Part shown: piece by piece, positions 7,632 through 15,953 of the stretch
How positions within the stretch are numbered: the first letter of the stretch is position 1
Layout: every line of letters starts with the position of its first letter
Source: Thermodesulfobacterium thermophilum DSM 1276
GTDB taxonomy: Bacteria > Desulfobacterota > Thermodesulfobacteria > Thermodesulfobacteriales > Thermodesulfobacteriaceae
Direction of reading: 5' to 3'
Length of the DNA: 38,993 nucleotides
Assembly (NCBI RefSeq): GCF_000421605.1
Contig: NZ_ATXI01000016.1
Coordinates: 1 to 38,993 of the forward strand
Program-made: the position numbers and the translations under genes
The notes under the pieces: model-generated
What the model saw: only the letters and a program-made list of their open reading frames with translations
Database searches by the model: none
What the model was told of the DNA's origin: nothing

Positions 7632-9756
7632 GGAGCACCTCCTCTAAGGCTTCAGATAACTTTTCTTTTAAGCTTTCCTCATCAATCTTCTCAAGAAGGG
7701 TCCCTTGAGCAAGCTCAGGTCTTCCCCCGCCTTTAAGACCAATCTTCTTTGAGAGGGCAAGAAAGATATCCTTGGCTGAAACCTTTGAGCTTAAATCTTT
7801 TGTTACCATGCAGATGGCTTGGATCTTTCCATCCTTTTCTGAGGCTAAAAAGATAACCCCTGAGCCAAGCTTTTGTTTTATAAAGTCTCCGCACTCCCTA
7901 AGCTCATCCATCTTTTCCACGGGCACATACCCAACAAAGAGCGAGATTTCTCCAACCTTTACCACAGAAGAAAGCTTCCTTGCCAACTCATCCCTTAAGT
8001 TTCCTCCCTTCCACCTCTTTAACTCTGCCTTAAGGTCTTCCATCTCCTTTAGGAGTTGCTCAACCCTCTTTTCCAGGTCCTGAGGGGATGTCTTAAGAAG
8101 GATTGTTAATCTTTCAAGCCTATCCTCAAGGTCTCTCACATACTGGTAAGCAAGGTCACCGCAGATGGCGGTAATCCTTCTTACTCCGCTTGCTACCGAG
8201 CCTTCGCTAATGACCTTGAAAAACCCGATATCTCCAGTTCTCTTAACATGCGTTCCTCCGCAGAATTCGCAAGAAACATCGTTAATCCTTACAACCCGCA
8301 CGATGTCGCCATACTTTTCCTCAAAAAAGGCAAGAGCTCCTAACTTTTCTGCCTCCTCACGGGGCATCCACTTCGTCTCAACCTCATAGTTTTCAAGGAT
8401 CCAGCGGTTAACGAGGTCCTCGACCTTCTTTAGCTCTTCCGGCTTTAGGGCTGAAAAATGGGTAAAGTCAAAGCGAAGCCTTCCCTCTTCAACCAAGGAA
8501 CCATACTGCCTCACATGAGAGCCAAGCACTTGCCTTAGGGCAGAATGCAAAAGATGCGTTGCGGTATGATGCCTCATGATGCGCCTTCTTCTTTCAACAT
8601 CTACCTTTAGCTCAACCTCATCGCCGACCTCAATCCTTCCTTCAAGGAGTTTTATCCGGTGAATGATAAGCTCTGATGCTTTTTCTGCATCCACAACTTG
8701 GGCTTTTCCTTTTTCTCCCACTACCAGCCCAACATCAGCAACCTGCCCACCACCTTCAGGATAAAAGGGAGTCTTATCCACAACGAGGATATCATCTATG
8801 AGGGCAAGGACCTTAGCCTTTGTGGAGAATTCTTCGTAGCCTACAAACTCTGTCTTCACTCCTTGGGAGATAAGCTCTTTTATGGCAGGGGGCAAGGTCT
8901 CTAAGGCTCCCTTCCAGGTTTGCCTGCTTTTCTCCCTTGCCTCTTCCCTAAGTCTTTCAAAGCCTTCAAGGTCTAAGCTAAACCCAAGGGGGAGCACATA
9001 GTCCCGCACTAAATCGTAAGGGAAGCCATAGGTATCGTAAAGCTTGAAAAGAAGCTCGGCGGGAATAGTCTGTGCTCCCTTTTCTTTCAATCTTTCAACC
9101 TCTTCTGCTAAGACTTCAAGTCCAGTGTTTAAGGTCTCTAAAAAGCGTTCTTCTTCATGCTTTAGCACCTTCTCAATCAAGGGGGCATTTTCTTTAATTT
9201 CAGGATAGATGTCTCCATACTCTTCTATAAGAGGTGGCAAAAGCTTGTAAAGGAAGGGCTCGTTTAGACCGAGGAGCTTTCCAAAGCGTTCAGCTCTACG
9301 GATAATCCTCCGAAGGACATAGCCACGCCCCTCGTTTGAGGGGATGATGCCCTCTGCGATGATGAAGGCTGAGGCTCTAAAATGGTCTGCGATCACTCGG
9401 AAGGCAACCTCAGTGTCCCCCACCATGTCATCCTGAGCCCCCTTTCTGTCATCCCGAGCGAAGCGAGGGACCCCCTCCTTAAGAGCTTTGCTCTCTTTAT
9501 AAGCTACTCCAGAGAGCTCAGAAATTTTTTGCATGAGCCCGGCAAAAAGGTCGGTGTCAAAGTTTGTTGGAACTCCTTGGACGACAGCGGTTATCCTTTC
9601 AAGCCCAATTCCCGTGTCTATGCAGGGCTTTGGAAGGGGGATAAGCTTTCCATCCTTTGTCCTTTCATACTGCATAAAGACAAGGTTCCAGACTTCTAAA
9701 AAGCGGTCGCAATCGCAACCAGGCTGGCAATCGGGCTTTTTCCTAAGACAAAACCT
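7621..9756 (-). pseudogene. alaS: Alanyl-tRNA synthetase lacking its N-terminal catalytic core
   Basis: From about codon 180 of a normal AlaRS onward the match is clear: RKKPDCQPGCDCDRF, WNLVFMQY, motif 3 DTGIGLERI, the editing-domain zinc residues in HHTATHLLH and CEFCGGTHV, a coiled coil, and the C-Ala domain ending in GGRPELAQG. The open frame has its first ATG at 9675, but homology extends in frame to 9756, where a TGA (9759-9757) closes it. Class II motifs 1 and 2, needed to activate alanine, are absent, since a usual AlaRS has roughly 870 residues. Upstream DNA is instead a cas6 fragment. A 684-residue product could at most edit mischarged tRNA. An in-frame repeat-derived insert lies near 9425-9478. 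Codon use is richer in G+C than in the adjoining blocks. Confidence 0.8.
9425..9478. repeat. Short interspersed palindromic-type repeat inside alaS
   Basis: Two related units, GTCATCCTGAG (9427-9437) and GTCATCCCGAG followed by CGAAGCGAGGGAC (9448-9471), match the widespread bacterial GTCATCCTGAGCGAAGCGA-type dispersed repeat. They lie in frame inside alaS and encode VPRFARDDRKGAQDDM, placed between the motif 3 region and the FRVIADHFRA motif, where ordinary AlaRS has only a short loop. Family membership is from recall; copy number elsewhere cannot be seen from this window. Confidence 0.6.
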
Positions 9757-9893
9757 TCATCGTGAAGCTTCTCAGCAATAGCTTTATCTAAAAGACGGTA
9801 AATCAAGCCCTGAAGTATTTCATTGTAATGAAGAGGTAGAAGCAAATTTTTGGTAAATGAAAAAGTTAAACTTAATCTCATTTTTGCAAACAA
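9740..9893 (-). pseudogene. cas6: 5' fragment of a Cas6 CRISPR endoribonuclease
   Basis: About 50 codons from ATG at 9893 (or ATG at 9881) resemble the N-terminus of Cas6: MRLSLTFSF, LLLPLHYNEILQGLIYRLL and LHDEGF. In the family this is the first ferredoxin-like fold of the enzyme that cuts CRISPR precursor RNA. After LHDEGFVLGK the similarity stops, and the frame runs into alaS DNA in a different frame, ending at a TAG near 9698. The catalytic region is gone. No CRISPR repeats or other cas genes are in the window. The break falls within roughly 9738-9756. Confidence 0.6.
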
Positions 9894-9956
9894 ATTAACA
9901 CTTTAAAAAATTTTATATAATAAAATCTTTATAAAAGTCAAATGTTTTTTATAATA

Positions 9957-10061
9957 CCCTAATTTGCCGATAGAGAATAAAAGAAAAAATTTTTCTGTAA
10001 TCTTTAAACTTAAAAAATTTTCATAAAACATATTTCTCCCATAAACTTCTATCGACAAATT
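9957..10061. repeat. Inverted repeat with TAATTTGCCGATAG arms
   Basis: The left arm TAATTTGCCGATAG (about 9959-9972) and right arm CTATCGACAAATTA (about 10048-10061) are reverse complements with one mismatch, separated by about 75 bases. A third, inverted copy (ATCGGCAATTTAGGG) occurs near 33849-33863 before the trehalose operon. The role is unknown. A shared regulator site is possible. Confidence 0.45.
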
Positions 10062-10189
10062 AAGGTCAATTATTTTTTATAAACATTACGAAAATTATAT
10101 CTACACAGATTGAAAGCTCATAACCTGAAAATTTAGCAAAACCTAACCTCACTGGATAAAAATTATAACTATGATAAATTAAAAAGTTA

Positions 10190-10195
10190 TATAAT
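10190..10195 (+). promoter_or_regulatory. Possible -10 element for the M16 peptidase gene
   Basis: A perfect TATAAT lies 25 bases before the ATG at 10220 in a very AT-rich stretch. No good TTGACA-like -35 box is found at the usual spacing, so this is only a candidate. Confidence 0.3.
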
Positions 10196-10219
10196 CAGAT
10201 TTAAGCGGGGAGACTTAAA

Positions 10220-12829
10220 ATGTTGAAAAAATTGTTTTGGATAGTATTTTTTATCATCCTGTTTTTAGGAGGTTTTAGTATGCCAGGAGAAGCTAAAAAA
10301 TCTGATTACATAGTAGACAAGGTGGTAGAAAAAAAACTTGCAAACGGGCTTACGGTACTTTTTTATCCCTATGAAAGAGAAGACGTGGTAACTGTTAAGC
10401 TTTGTGTTAAAGTCGGTAGTGCTTATGAAAATGAAAAACAGGCAGGGATTACCCATCTTATAGAACACATGATCTTTAAAGGCACCGAATCCAAAAAGCC
10501 AGAGGATATCGTAGGTGAAATCGAAGCCCTTGGTGGCTACATGAACGCCTTTACCTCTTTTGATTATACCTGTTATTACACAACCGGCCCAACCAAGATC
10601 TTAGAAAAATCCTTAGATATACTTTCTGACATAGTGTTTCATCCTTATTTTGACCCTAAAGAGTTAGAAAGAGAAAAAGAAGTAGTGGTTGAAGAGATGA
10701 AAATGAGGCTTGACAATCCTCATGTAGTGCTTTTTGAAGAGGTTATGAAGGCCTCTTATCAAAAGTATCCTTACAGACGTCCTATCATCGGTTATGAAGA
10801 AACCGTAAGGTCTTTTAAAAGAGAAGATCTTTTGTCCTTTATCAACCAGTTTTATACTCCGGAAAATATGCTGCTTTCAGTGGTAGGAAAGATTCCTCAG
10901 GATGAGCTCTTTTCTCTAATAAATAAATACTTTACCAACCTTCCCAAACGAAAGTTAAAAAAAGTGAAATTCCCTGAAGAACCCTTTACAGAAAAACCAA
11001 AGTTAGTCTGGGTAGAAAGGCCGGTTAAAGAAGGATACTTTGTGTTTACTTTACCTGGAGCCTCTTTTAGGGAAGAAGACGCACCTCTCTTAGACCTGCT
11101 TGTACAGGCCTTAGGAGGAGGAGAATCTTCCAGACTTTACGTAAGATTAAAAAGGGAATTAAACTTAGTAAAGACTATCTCTATGTCTGCTTTTTCTCCA
11201 GTAGGACCTGGTTTGATAGAAATCTATGGCACCGCAGACCCAGAAAAGTTTAAAGACATAGTCTCTCATCTGATAAACGAGCTTGAAGAAATCAAAAATT
11301 TAGGTATTACTGAAGAAGAGTTACAGAAAGCTAAAGTACAGCTACTTTCTGATTTTGTGTTTGATGCAGAAACCTCTGATGGTCTTTCAAGCACCCTTTC
11401 GTCTTTTCAACTAAAAAGAGGAAATTATAGGGACATCCTGTGGTATAAAAACAAGATAGAGCAAGCAACGGTTGAAGACCTAAAAAAGGTAGCGAAAAAG
11501 TACTTTAATTTTGATAAACTGGTAGGTGGTTTTCTGTCTGAAAAAAGGCTTTTTGATGAAGAAGATTTTAAAAAATTGATCTCTGTAAAAAAAGATTCTC
11601 CTGTTAAATTCTTTACCTTAGAAAATAAACTAAAGGTCATCGTCTATCCTCAGAAGGATTTACCCACCGTAGGAATCACCTTAGCCTTTCCAGGAGGTTT
11701 GAGGTTTGAGAACCCTCAAACTAATGGACTTTTTCAAGCATTAACCCTTCTTTGGACAAGAGGAACTCAAAAATACTCTGCAGAGGAAATTGCCTCTAAG
11801 CTTGAGGCCTTAGGTGCTACCATAAAAGGTTTTTCTGGAAGAAATACCTTTGGGTTAAAAGCACTCTCCCTTTCTTCTAACTTTGACCAAACCTTAGAGC
11901 TTTTTAAGGAAATCTTGCTAACCCCTACTTTTAAAGAAGAGGAGTGTGAAAAAGCTCGACCTGAACTTATTTCTATGATTTTTATGCAAGAAGACAATCC
12001 TATAAGCTTAGCGGTTAATCAGTTTTTAAAAATTCTCTTTCCTGATCATCCATATGGGTTAAACATAGCAGGTGACTTAAATTTTTATCAAAACTTTAAA
12101 GCCGAAGACCTAAGACAGGCTTATCAAAAATTCGTTACTCCTGAAAAGGCCGTATTAACCGTGGTAGGGGACGTAGACCCCTTTATCCTAAAACAAAAAC
12201 TCGAATCCTATCTAAAGGACTGGAAAGCCTCAAAGGTAAGAGTTAAAGAAGAAGAAGAAGAAGAAGAACCTAAACTCCCTTCTCAGAAGACCCAAAAAAT
12301 AAAAAAAGAAACCTTCCAGAACCAAATTTTACTTGGATTTCAAACCCCTGGTCTTAATTCAAAGGAAAAACTGGTATTAGAAATCTTAAGCAGTGCTCTT
12401 TCAGGCCAAGACGGAAGGCTATTTAGGATTTTAAGAGATGAACGCTCCCTTGCCTATAGCGTTACCTCATTTACGGTGTTTTATCCTAAAAAATCTGCCT
12501 TTGTGCTTTACATAGGTTGTTCTCCGGAAAAAGAAGAGGCTGCGATAGCAGGTTTTTGGGAAATTTTGGAAGAAATTTCCCAAAAAGGGTTAACCTCAGA
12601 AGAGATAGAAAGGGCTAAAAACAGACTTTTAGGTAAACTTAAACTTGGCTTACAAAGCAACCTTACAAAAGCCGAAGACATGGCAGTAAATGAGGTCTTA
12701 AACCTTGGATGGGACTATAGCCAAAAGTACGAAAACATGTTACAATCTATCAAGCAAGAAGACATCCAAAAGTTTATAAAAACCTACCTAAAAAAAGACA
12801 ACGCGGTGCTTTTTATTTTAGGAAAATAA
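10220..12829 (+). CDS. M16 family zinc metallopeptidase (two-repeat, exported)
   Basis: This is a pitrilysin/processing-peptidase-type protein of 869 residues built from two M16 halves. The first half is active-type: HLIEH (79-83) provides the inverted zinc motif, with the third ligand expected at the glutamates in VVEEM (about 158-159). The second half, from about residue 465, lacks HxxEH (TLLWTRGT in its place) and is probably the structural partner that closes the chamber. A signal peptide is evident (LFWIVFFIILFLGGF then GEAKKS), so it acts in the periplasm or at the inner membrane. GGGGAG precedes the ATG. A run of seven GAA codons (about 12248-12268) encodes an acidic linker. The neighbour tsaE follows after 18 bases. 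The physiological substrate is unknown. Confidence 0.9.
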   Translation: MLKKLFWIVFFIILFLGGFSMPGEAKKSDYIVDKVVEKKLANGLTVLFYPYEREDVVTVKLCVKVGSAYENEKQAGITHLIEHMIFKGTESKKPEDIVGEIEALGGYMNAFTSFDYTCYYTTGPTKILEKSLDILSDIVFHPYFDPKELEREKEVVVEEMKMRLDNPHVVLFEEVMKASYQKYPYRRPIIGYEETVRSFKREDLLSFINQFYTPENMLLSVVGKIPQDELFSLINKYFTNLPKRKLKKVKFPEEPFTEKPKLVWVERPVKEGYFVFTLPGASFREEDAPLLDLLVQALGGGESSRLYVRLKRELNLVKTISMSAFSPVGPGLIEIYGTADPEKFKDIVSHLINELEEIKNLGITEEELQKAKVQLLSDFVFDAETSDGLSSTLSSFQLKRGNYRDILWYKNKIEQATVEDLKKVAKKYFNFDKLVGGFLSEKRLFDEEDFKKLISVKKDSPVKFFTLENKLKVIVYPQKDLPTVGITLAFPGGLRFENPQTNGLFQALTLLWTRGTQKYSAEEIASKLEALGATIKGFSGRNTFGLKALSLSSNFDQTLELFKEILLTPTFKEEECEKARPELISMIFMQEDNPISLAVNQFLKILFPDHPYGLNIAGDLNFYQNFKAEDLRQAYQKFVTPEKAVLTVVGDVDPFILKQKLESYLKDWKASKVRVKEEEEEEEPKLPSQKTQKIKKETFQNQILLGFQTPGLNSKEKLVLEILSSALSGQDGRLFRILRDERSLAYSVTSFTVFYPKKSAFVLYIGCSPEKEEAAIAGFWEILEEISQKGLTSEEIERAKNRLLGKLKLGLQSNLTKAEDMAVNEVLNLGWDYSQKYENMLQSIKQEDIQKFIKTYLKKDNAVLFILGK

Positions 12830-12847
12830 AATTTTTAGAATTTATAA

Positions 12848-13318
12848 ATGGAAATAAACTTTATAACTGAAAACGAAGAAGAAACCATAAAATTAGGCCG
12901 AAGGATTGCCAAGCTTTTAAAGCCCGGAGACTTAATCCTTCTTTATGGAGACCTAGGTTGTGGAAAAACCACCTTTGTAAAAGGGGTTGCAGAAGGTTTA
13001 TTGGTAGACCCAGAGGTTTATGTAACCAGTCCTACCTTTTCTTTAATCAATGTGTATGAAGGAAAATATACTATCTACCACGTCGACCTTTACCGTTTAG
13101 AACATATAGAGTTAGAAGAGTTAGGACTTCATGAATTTTTAAATGAAGGTATTGTGATCATTGAATGGGCTGACCGCCTTAACGATTCATTAAAAGAAGA
13201 TTTTTTAGAAGTTTATTTTAAATATCTGGACCTCACAAAAAGAAAGATAACCTTTATCGGTTACGGAGAATGGCAAGAGCTCCTAAGAGAACTGGATAAG
13301 GATGAGTTATCAACTTGA
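12848..13318 (+). CDS. tsaE: tRNA threonylcarbamoyladenosine biosynthesis ATPase
   Basis: TsaE is the ATPase that, with TsaB, TsaC and TsaD, installs t6A at position 37 of ANN-decoding tRNAs in the cytoplasm. Walker A GDLGCGKTT covers residues 34-42, followed by the family motifs SPTFSLINVYE, YHVDLYRL and VIIEWADR. The 156-residue length is normal. It lies 18 bases after the M16 peptidase gene and is likely cotranscribed with it. Its last 65 bases overlap the 3' end of the convergent glk gene, which is unusual; both frames show good coding sense up to their stops. Confidence 0.92.
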   Translation: MEINFITENEEETIKLGRRIAKLLKPGDLILLYGDLGCGKTTFVKGVAEGLLVDPEVYVTSPTFSLINVYEGKYTIYHVDLYRLEHIELEELGLHEFLNEGIVIIEWADRLNDSLKEDFLEVYFKYLDLTKRKITFIGYGEWQELLRELDKDELST

Positions 13319-14174
13319 TAGGAAAACGCTCTAAAAGAAAATCCATCTTAGGATTGTTAAAATAACCTGTTAAAAACTTATCTAAAAAATTATTTTTTGC
13401 CAAAAACTCTTTCAATCCTGCTATCAAACCACCTGTGAGATAAATGCCTCCTTCTGGCAAAAAAGTAAGGGCTAATTCTGAGGTCTTTCTTCCTAAAAGT
13501 TCTAACATCGTCTCAACTATCTTTAGAGCCTTTTCTTCTCCCTTTTTAGCAAGATTAAAAATTTCTTCAGGGGATAAAGTTTGGTTGAAATAAAACTGAT
13601 ACCACAGAGAAACAGCTTTTCCTGACAAAGCTTTTTCCCAGCACTTTTCTTCGTTTAGAGTTCCCAAGTATTCTAAAAAAGCATATTCTTCTTTTTTTAA
13701 AGGGCAAAAAGGAGTATGTCCGTTTTCTGAAGGTAGAACTATACCTTCATCTATTAATACTGAAATACCTAAACCTGTACCTGGTGCCAAAAACACCCGG
13801 GGGAACTTCTTTTTAGTTTTTCCCTTTTTTAAAGTTTTTAGGTCTTTATTAGACAAAAAAGAAGAACCCAGAGCTAACCCATAAAGGTCGTTTACCAAGA
13901 AAACTTCTTTAAAGTTAAACTTTTTCTTTAAATCATTTACAGAAATTTCCCATCCCAAGTTGGTCAATCTGGCTTTATCTTCAAAAACTGGCCCAGCAAC
14001 CGCTAAATAAATCTTTTCCGGTAGTTTTTCAAGAAAACCTTCCGAAAAATAACTTTGAATTATACTGTATAGATTTTGATGTTCTTTAGTTTTATAAACC
14101 TTGATGTTAAAAAACTTCTGATCTTTTAATATCCCTATCCTGGAATTAGTACCTCCTATGTCAGCTATCAACAT
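13254..14174 (-). CDS. glk: Glucokinase (Glk-type hexokinase fold)
   Basis: This enzyme phosphorylates glucose with ATP to glucose 6-phosphate. The N-terminal phosphate-binding motif DIGGTNSRIG starts at residue 5; LAVAGPV, LVNDLYG, APGTGLG and the substrate-binding SENGHTPF follow in the order of the Glk (non-ROK) family. The C-terminal adenosine motif is YLTGGL. The 306-residue length is slightly below the E. coli enzyme. The stop lies inside the 3' end of the convergent tsaE gene (65-base overlap). Upstream, 30 bases away, is the skp-like gene on the same strand. Glucose for this kinase could come from trehalose turnover by enzymes at 33945-37976, but that link is inference. Confidence 0.88.
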   Translation of the reverse strand: MLIADIGGTNSRIGILKDQKFFNIKVYKTKEHQNLYSIIQSYFSEGFLEKLPEKIYLAVAGPVFEDKARLTNLGWEISVNDLKKKFNFKEVFLVNDLYGLALGSSFLSNKDLKTLKKGKTKKKFPRVFLAPGTGLGISVLIDEGIVLPSENGHTPFCPLKKEEYAFLEYLGTLNEEKCWEKALSGKAVSLWYQFYFNQTLSPEEIFNLAKKGEEKALKIVETMLELLGRKTSELALTFLPEGGIYLTGGLIAGLKEFLAKNNFLDKFLTGYFNNPKMDFLLERFPIKLITHPYPVLLGALAILRNR

Positions 14175-14204
14175 TTTTTAAGATTGGTATAAAAACTACC
14201 CCCT

Positions 14205-14753
14205 TTACTTCTTGGTCTTTTTAACGTTTTCATAATAAGCGTTAAATTTATCTATCAATTTATCAGTATAATCAACCTTGGGTGCTACATAATATATTCC
14301 TGGTTGATTTTTTTCTAAAACAAGGTCGATACCTTCTTTTTGTACAAACTCTTTAAGCAACCCTTCTAACTCTTTAAAAACCGGGTCAAGAAGTTGTTTT
14401 TCATATTCTTGCATCTCATACTGTGCGTCTTCTTGAAGGCTTTTAAGTTCTCTTAACAGCTTTTGATACTCAGCTTGTTTTTTTTCTCTTGCCTCTTGAG
14501 AAAGAAGAGCACCCTTTTTTTCTAATTCTTCTTTAATTGTATCTAATTCTTTAGCCTTTGCTTGAACTTTTAAAGAAAGTTCTTCATATTTCTTTTGCAA
14601 CTTTTGAATAATTTCTTCGCCGTACTTGGATTTATTAATCACTTTTTTGATGTCTATAACCCCTATTTTTAAACTGGGCTCAGCCTTGGCCTCATTAAAA
14701 AAACCAAAACCTAAAAAAAAGACCAAAAACATACTAATAAAAAACCTTTTCAT
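14205..14753 (-). CDS. Periplasmic OmpH/Skp-like chaperone
   Basis: The 182-residue protein has a cleavable signal peptide (ISMFLVFFLGFGFF, ending around NEAKAEP). A short strand with IGVIDIKKVI follows, then a long charged coiled coil (about residues 45-135), the classical Skp layout, and a C-terminal segment returning to the body (DLVLEKNQPGIYYVAP). Skp trimers hold unfolded outer-membrane proteins in the periplasm. It sits 14 bases from the pal-like gene on the same strand, giving an envelope-biogenesis pair. A ribosome site AGGAGG precedes the ATG. Confidence 0.85.
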   Translation of the reverse strand: MKRFFISMFLVFFLGFGFFNEAKAEPSLKIGVIDIKKVINKSKYGEEIIQKLQKKYEELSLKVQAKAKELDTIKEELEKKGALLSQEAREKKQAEYQKLLRELKSLQEDAQYEMQEYEKQLLDPVFKELEGLLKEFVQKEGIDLVLEKNQPGIYYVAPKVDYTDKLIDKFNAYYENVKKTKK

Positions 14754-14767
14754 AAAAACCTCCTATT

Positions 14768-15361
14768 TTAATTTAATTTATTATTAATTATCACAAAATC
14801 AACTCTTCTGTTGATAGCCCAACATGTTTCGTTAGAACACTTAGCTAAGGGTCTTTCTTCTCCAAAACTGATGGTGTTAATCCTTTCTTCATCTATTCCT
14901 AATTTAGTAAGCACTTTTTTTACCTCTTGAGCTCTTTTAGCACCTAAAGCCATGTTGTATTCGTTGGTACCTCTTTCATCACAGTTTCCCTGTAACTCAA
15001 CCTTCAAATCTTTGTGCTCAAGAAGGTATTTAACGTTATGTTTGATAGGTTCCCACATATCTTCTTTTATGGAATAATCGTCATAATCAAAAAAAACTGC
15101 CTTAAGAGGAGGGGTGCTTCTTCCATAAACTTTCCATCTTTCCCAGTCTTCTTTTTCTGAATCTTTGAATTCTTCAGGAGAGAAAACCTGGTTCTGTTCT
15201 ACTTCTGAAGGAGCTTTAGGCTGAGAGACAGAAGTTGTAGACTCTTTCTGAGATTGATAAACAGGAACTTGAGATTCTCCAACTATAGGAGGAACTTCCT
15301 TTTTTGCGCATCCAGAAAATAAAAGTATAACACCTATTAAAAGCCTCCACCATCTAACCAT
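14768..15361 (-). CDS. pal: Peptidoglycan-associated lipoprotein (OmpA-type C-terminus)
   Basis: The N-terminus has a lipobox, LLFSGC, with Cys18 as lipidation site, followed by a low-complexity linker rich in Ser, Pro and Glu. The C-terminal OmpA-like domain (from about residue 85) contains VFFDYDDYSI, the LEGNCDERGTNEYN motif with the diaminopimelate-binding Asp/Arg pattern, and ends INRRVDFVI. Pal anchors the outer membrane to peptidoglycan with the Tol proteins. A cysteine pair (CSNETC) near the C-terminus, shared with other Pal proteins, may form a disulfide. GGAGAG precedes the ATG. No tol genes are nearby. Confidence 0.88.
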   Translation of the reverse strand: MVRWWRLLIGVILLFSGCAKKEVPPIVGESQVPVYQSQKESTTSVSQPKAPSEVEQNQVFSPEEFKDSEKEDWERWKVYGRSTPPLKAVFFDYDDYSIKEDMWEPIKHNVKYLLEHKDLKVELQGNCDERGTNEYNMALGAKRAQEVKKVLTKLGIDEERINTISFGEERPLAKCSNETCWAINRRVDFVIINNKLN

Positions 15362-15371
15362 AGATCTCTCC

Positions 15372-15953
15372 TTATTCCCAGCAATACCCTACTATGTCTA
15401 ATTCTAACAAAAACTCACCTAATAAAAACTCCAATTGTTTTCTAATATATCGCGTTATTTCATAAAGTAAAGTAAGCTCTTCGTTAAGCACCTGGGTTAC
15501 TAAGGCATACTCTTCTTGCGTAAGTTTATTTAACAAACGACGACAAAAATAATCTCTGCAGATAAAAGGTCTGGCAAAGATTTTACATCCTGTAGGACCA
15601 ACAAAAAAACATCTCAGAGGAATCTCTCTTTCCTTTGGAATGTCTTTTCTTAAAAAAAGGTTTAACAATAAAATGTTTATAGTAACTTCTGCCTCAATAC
15701 CAGCCTTACAACAACCTTTTTTATCTATTACTGAGCAAACATAACATTCGTTAAATGTTTCTAAATTTGACATCGTCTGGTTTGACAACAAAACTGCGTT
15801 TTCGTACCTTTTTAAAAGTTTTAAAAACTTTGAGTCTTTATAAAAATAGTCATTCCAGTGCTCAAAAAGCTCTTCAGCTGTGAGGATTTTTTCTTTCATC
15901 AAAGCAGTAGGATCTGGGTCTAAATTTTTAATCAGCTTTAAATTTTTTAACAT
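15372..15953 (-). CDS. YkgJ-like cysteine-cluster protein
   Basis: Eleven cysteines in 193 residues, including CYVC, GCC and the spaced set in CFFVGPTGC and FICRDYFCRR, resemble the CxxCxxCC-type cluster proteins of the YkgJ/zinc- or iron-chelating family (PF03692-like). Function is unknown; metal binding is expected from the cysteines. The ATG at 15953 is the only reasonable start. It is the first gene of a minus-strand run ykgJ-like, pal, skp, glk with gaps of 6-30 bases, probably one transcript. The family call is moderately certain because the spacing is not canonical throughout. Confidence 0.6.
   Translation of the reverse strand: MLKNLKLIKNLDPDPTALMKEKILTAEELFEHWNDYFYKDSKFLKLLKRYENAVLLSNQTMSNLETFNECYVCSVIDKKGCCKAGIEAEVTINILLLNLFLRKDIPKEREIPLRCFFVGPTGCKIFARPFICRDYFCRRLLNKLTQEEYALVTQVLNEELTLLYEITRYIRKQLEFLLGEFLLELDIVGYCWE

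Larger units (their letters stand above)
9894..10219. other. AT-rich intergenic region with an inverted repeat and a possible promoter
   Basis: No gene or CRISPR repeat is visible in these 326 bases. They hold the inverted repeat described separately and, near the right end, a TATAAT that may serve the M16 peptidase gene. The region separates the minus-strand alaS/cas6 block from the plus-strand gene and could contain divergent start signals. Confidence 0.5.

Noticed and set aside
9382-9699. Plus-strand frame encoding VIPSEARDP-like sequence
   Set aside because: It is the well-known artefact of translating the GTCATCC(C/T)GAGCGAAGCG repeat; the minus strand holds the alaS gene.
9957-9972. 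Sigma-28 (FliA) promoter at GCCGATAG
   Set aside because: The expected TAAAGTTT-like box 11 bases upstream is absent, and the neighbouring genes are not motility genes.
9894-10219. Possible CRISPR array or leader next to the cas6 fragment
   Set aside because: No direct repeat of 23-37 bases with regular spacing is present; only one inverted repeat pair is seen.
12248-12268. GAA repeat as a phase-variation tract
   Set aside because: The unit is three bases, so length changes would not shift the frame; it encodes an acidic linker between domains.
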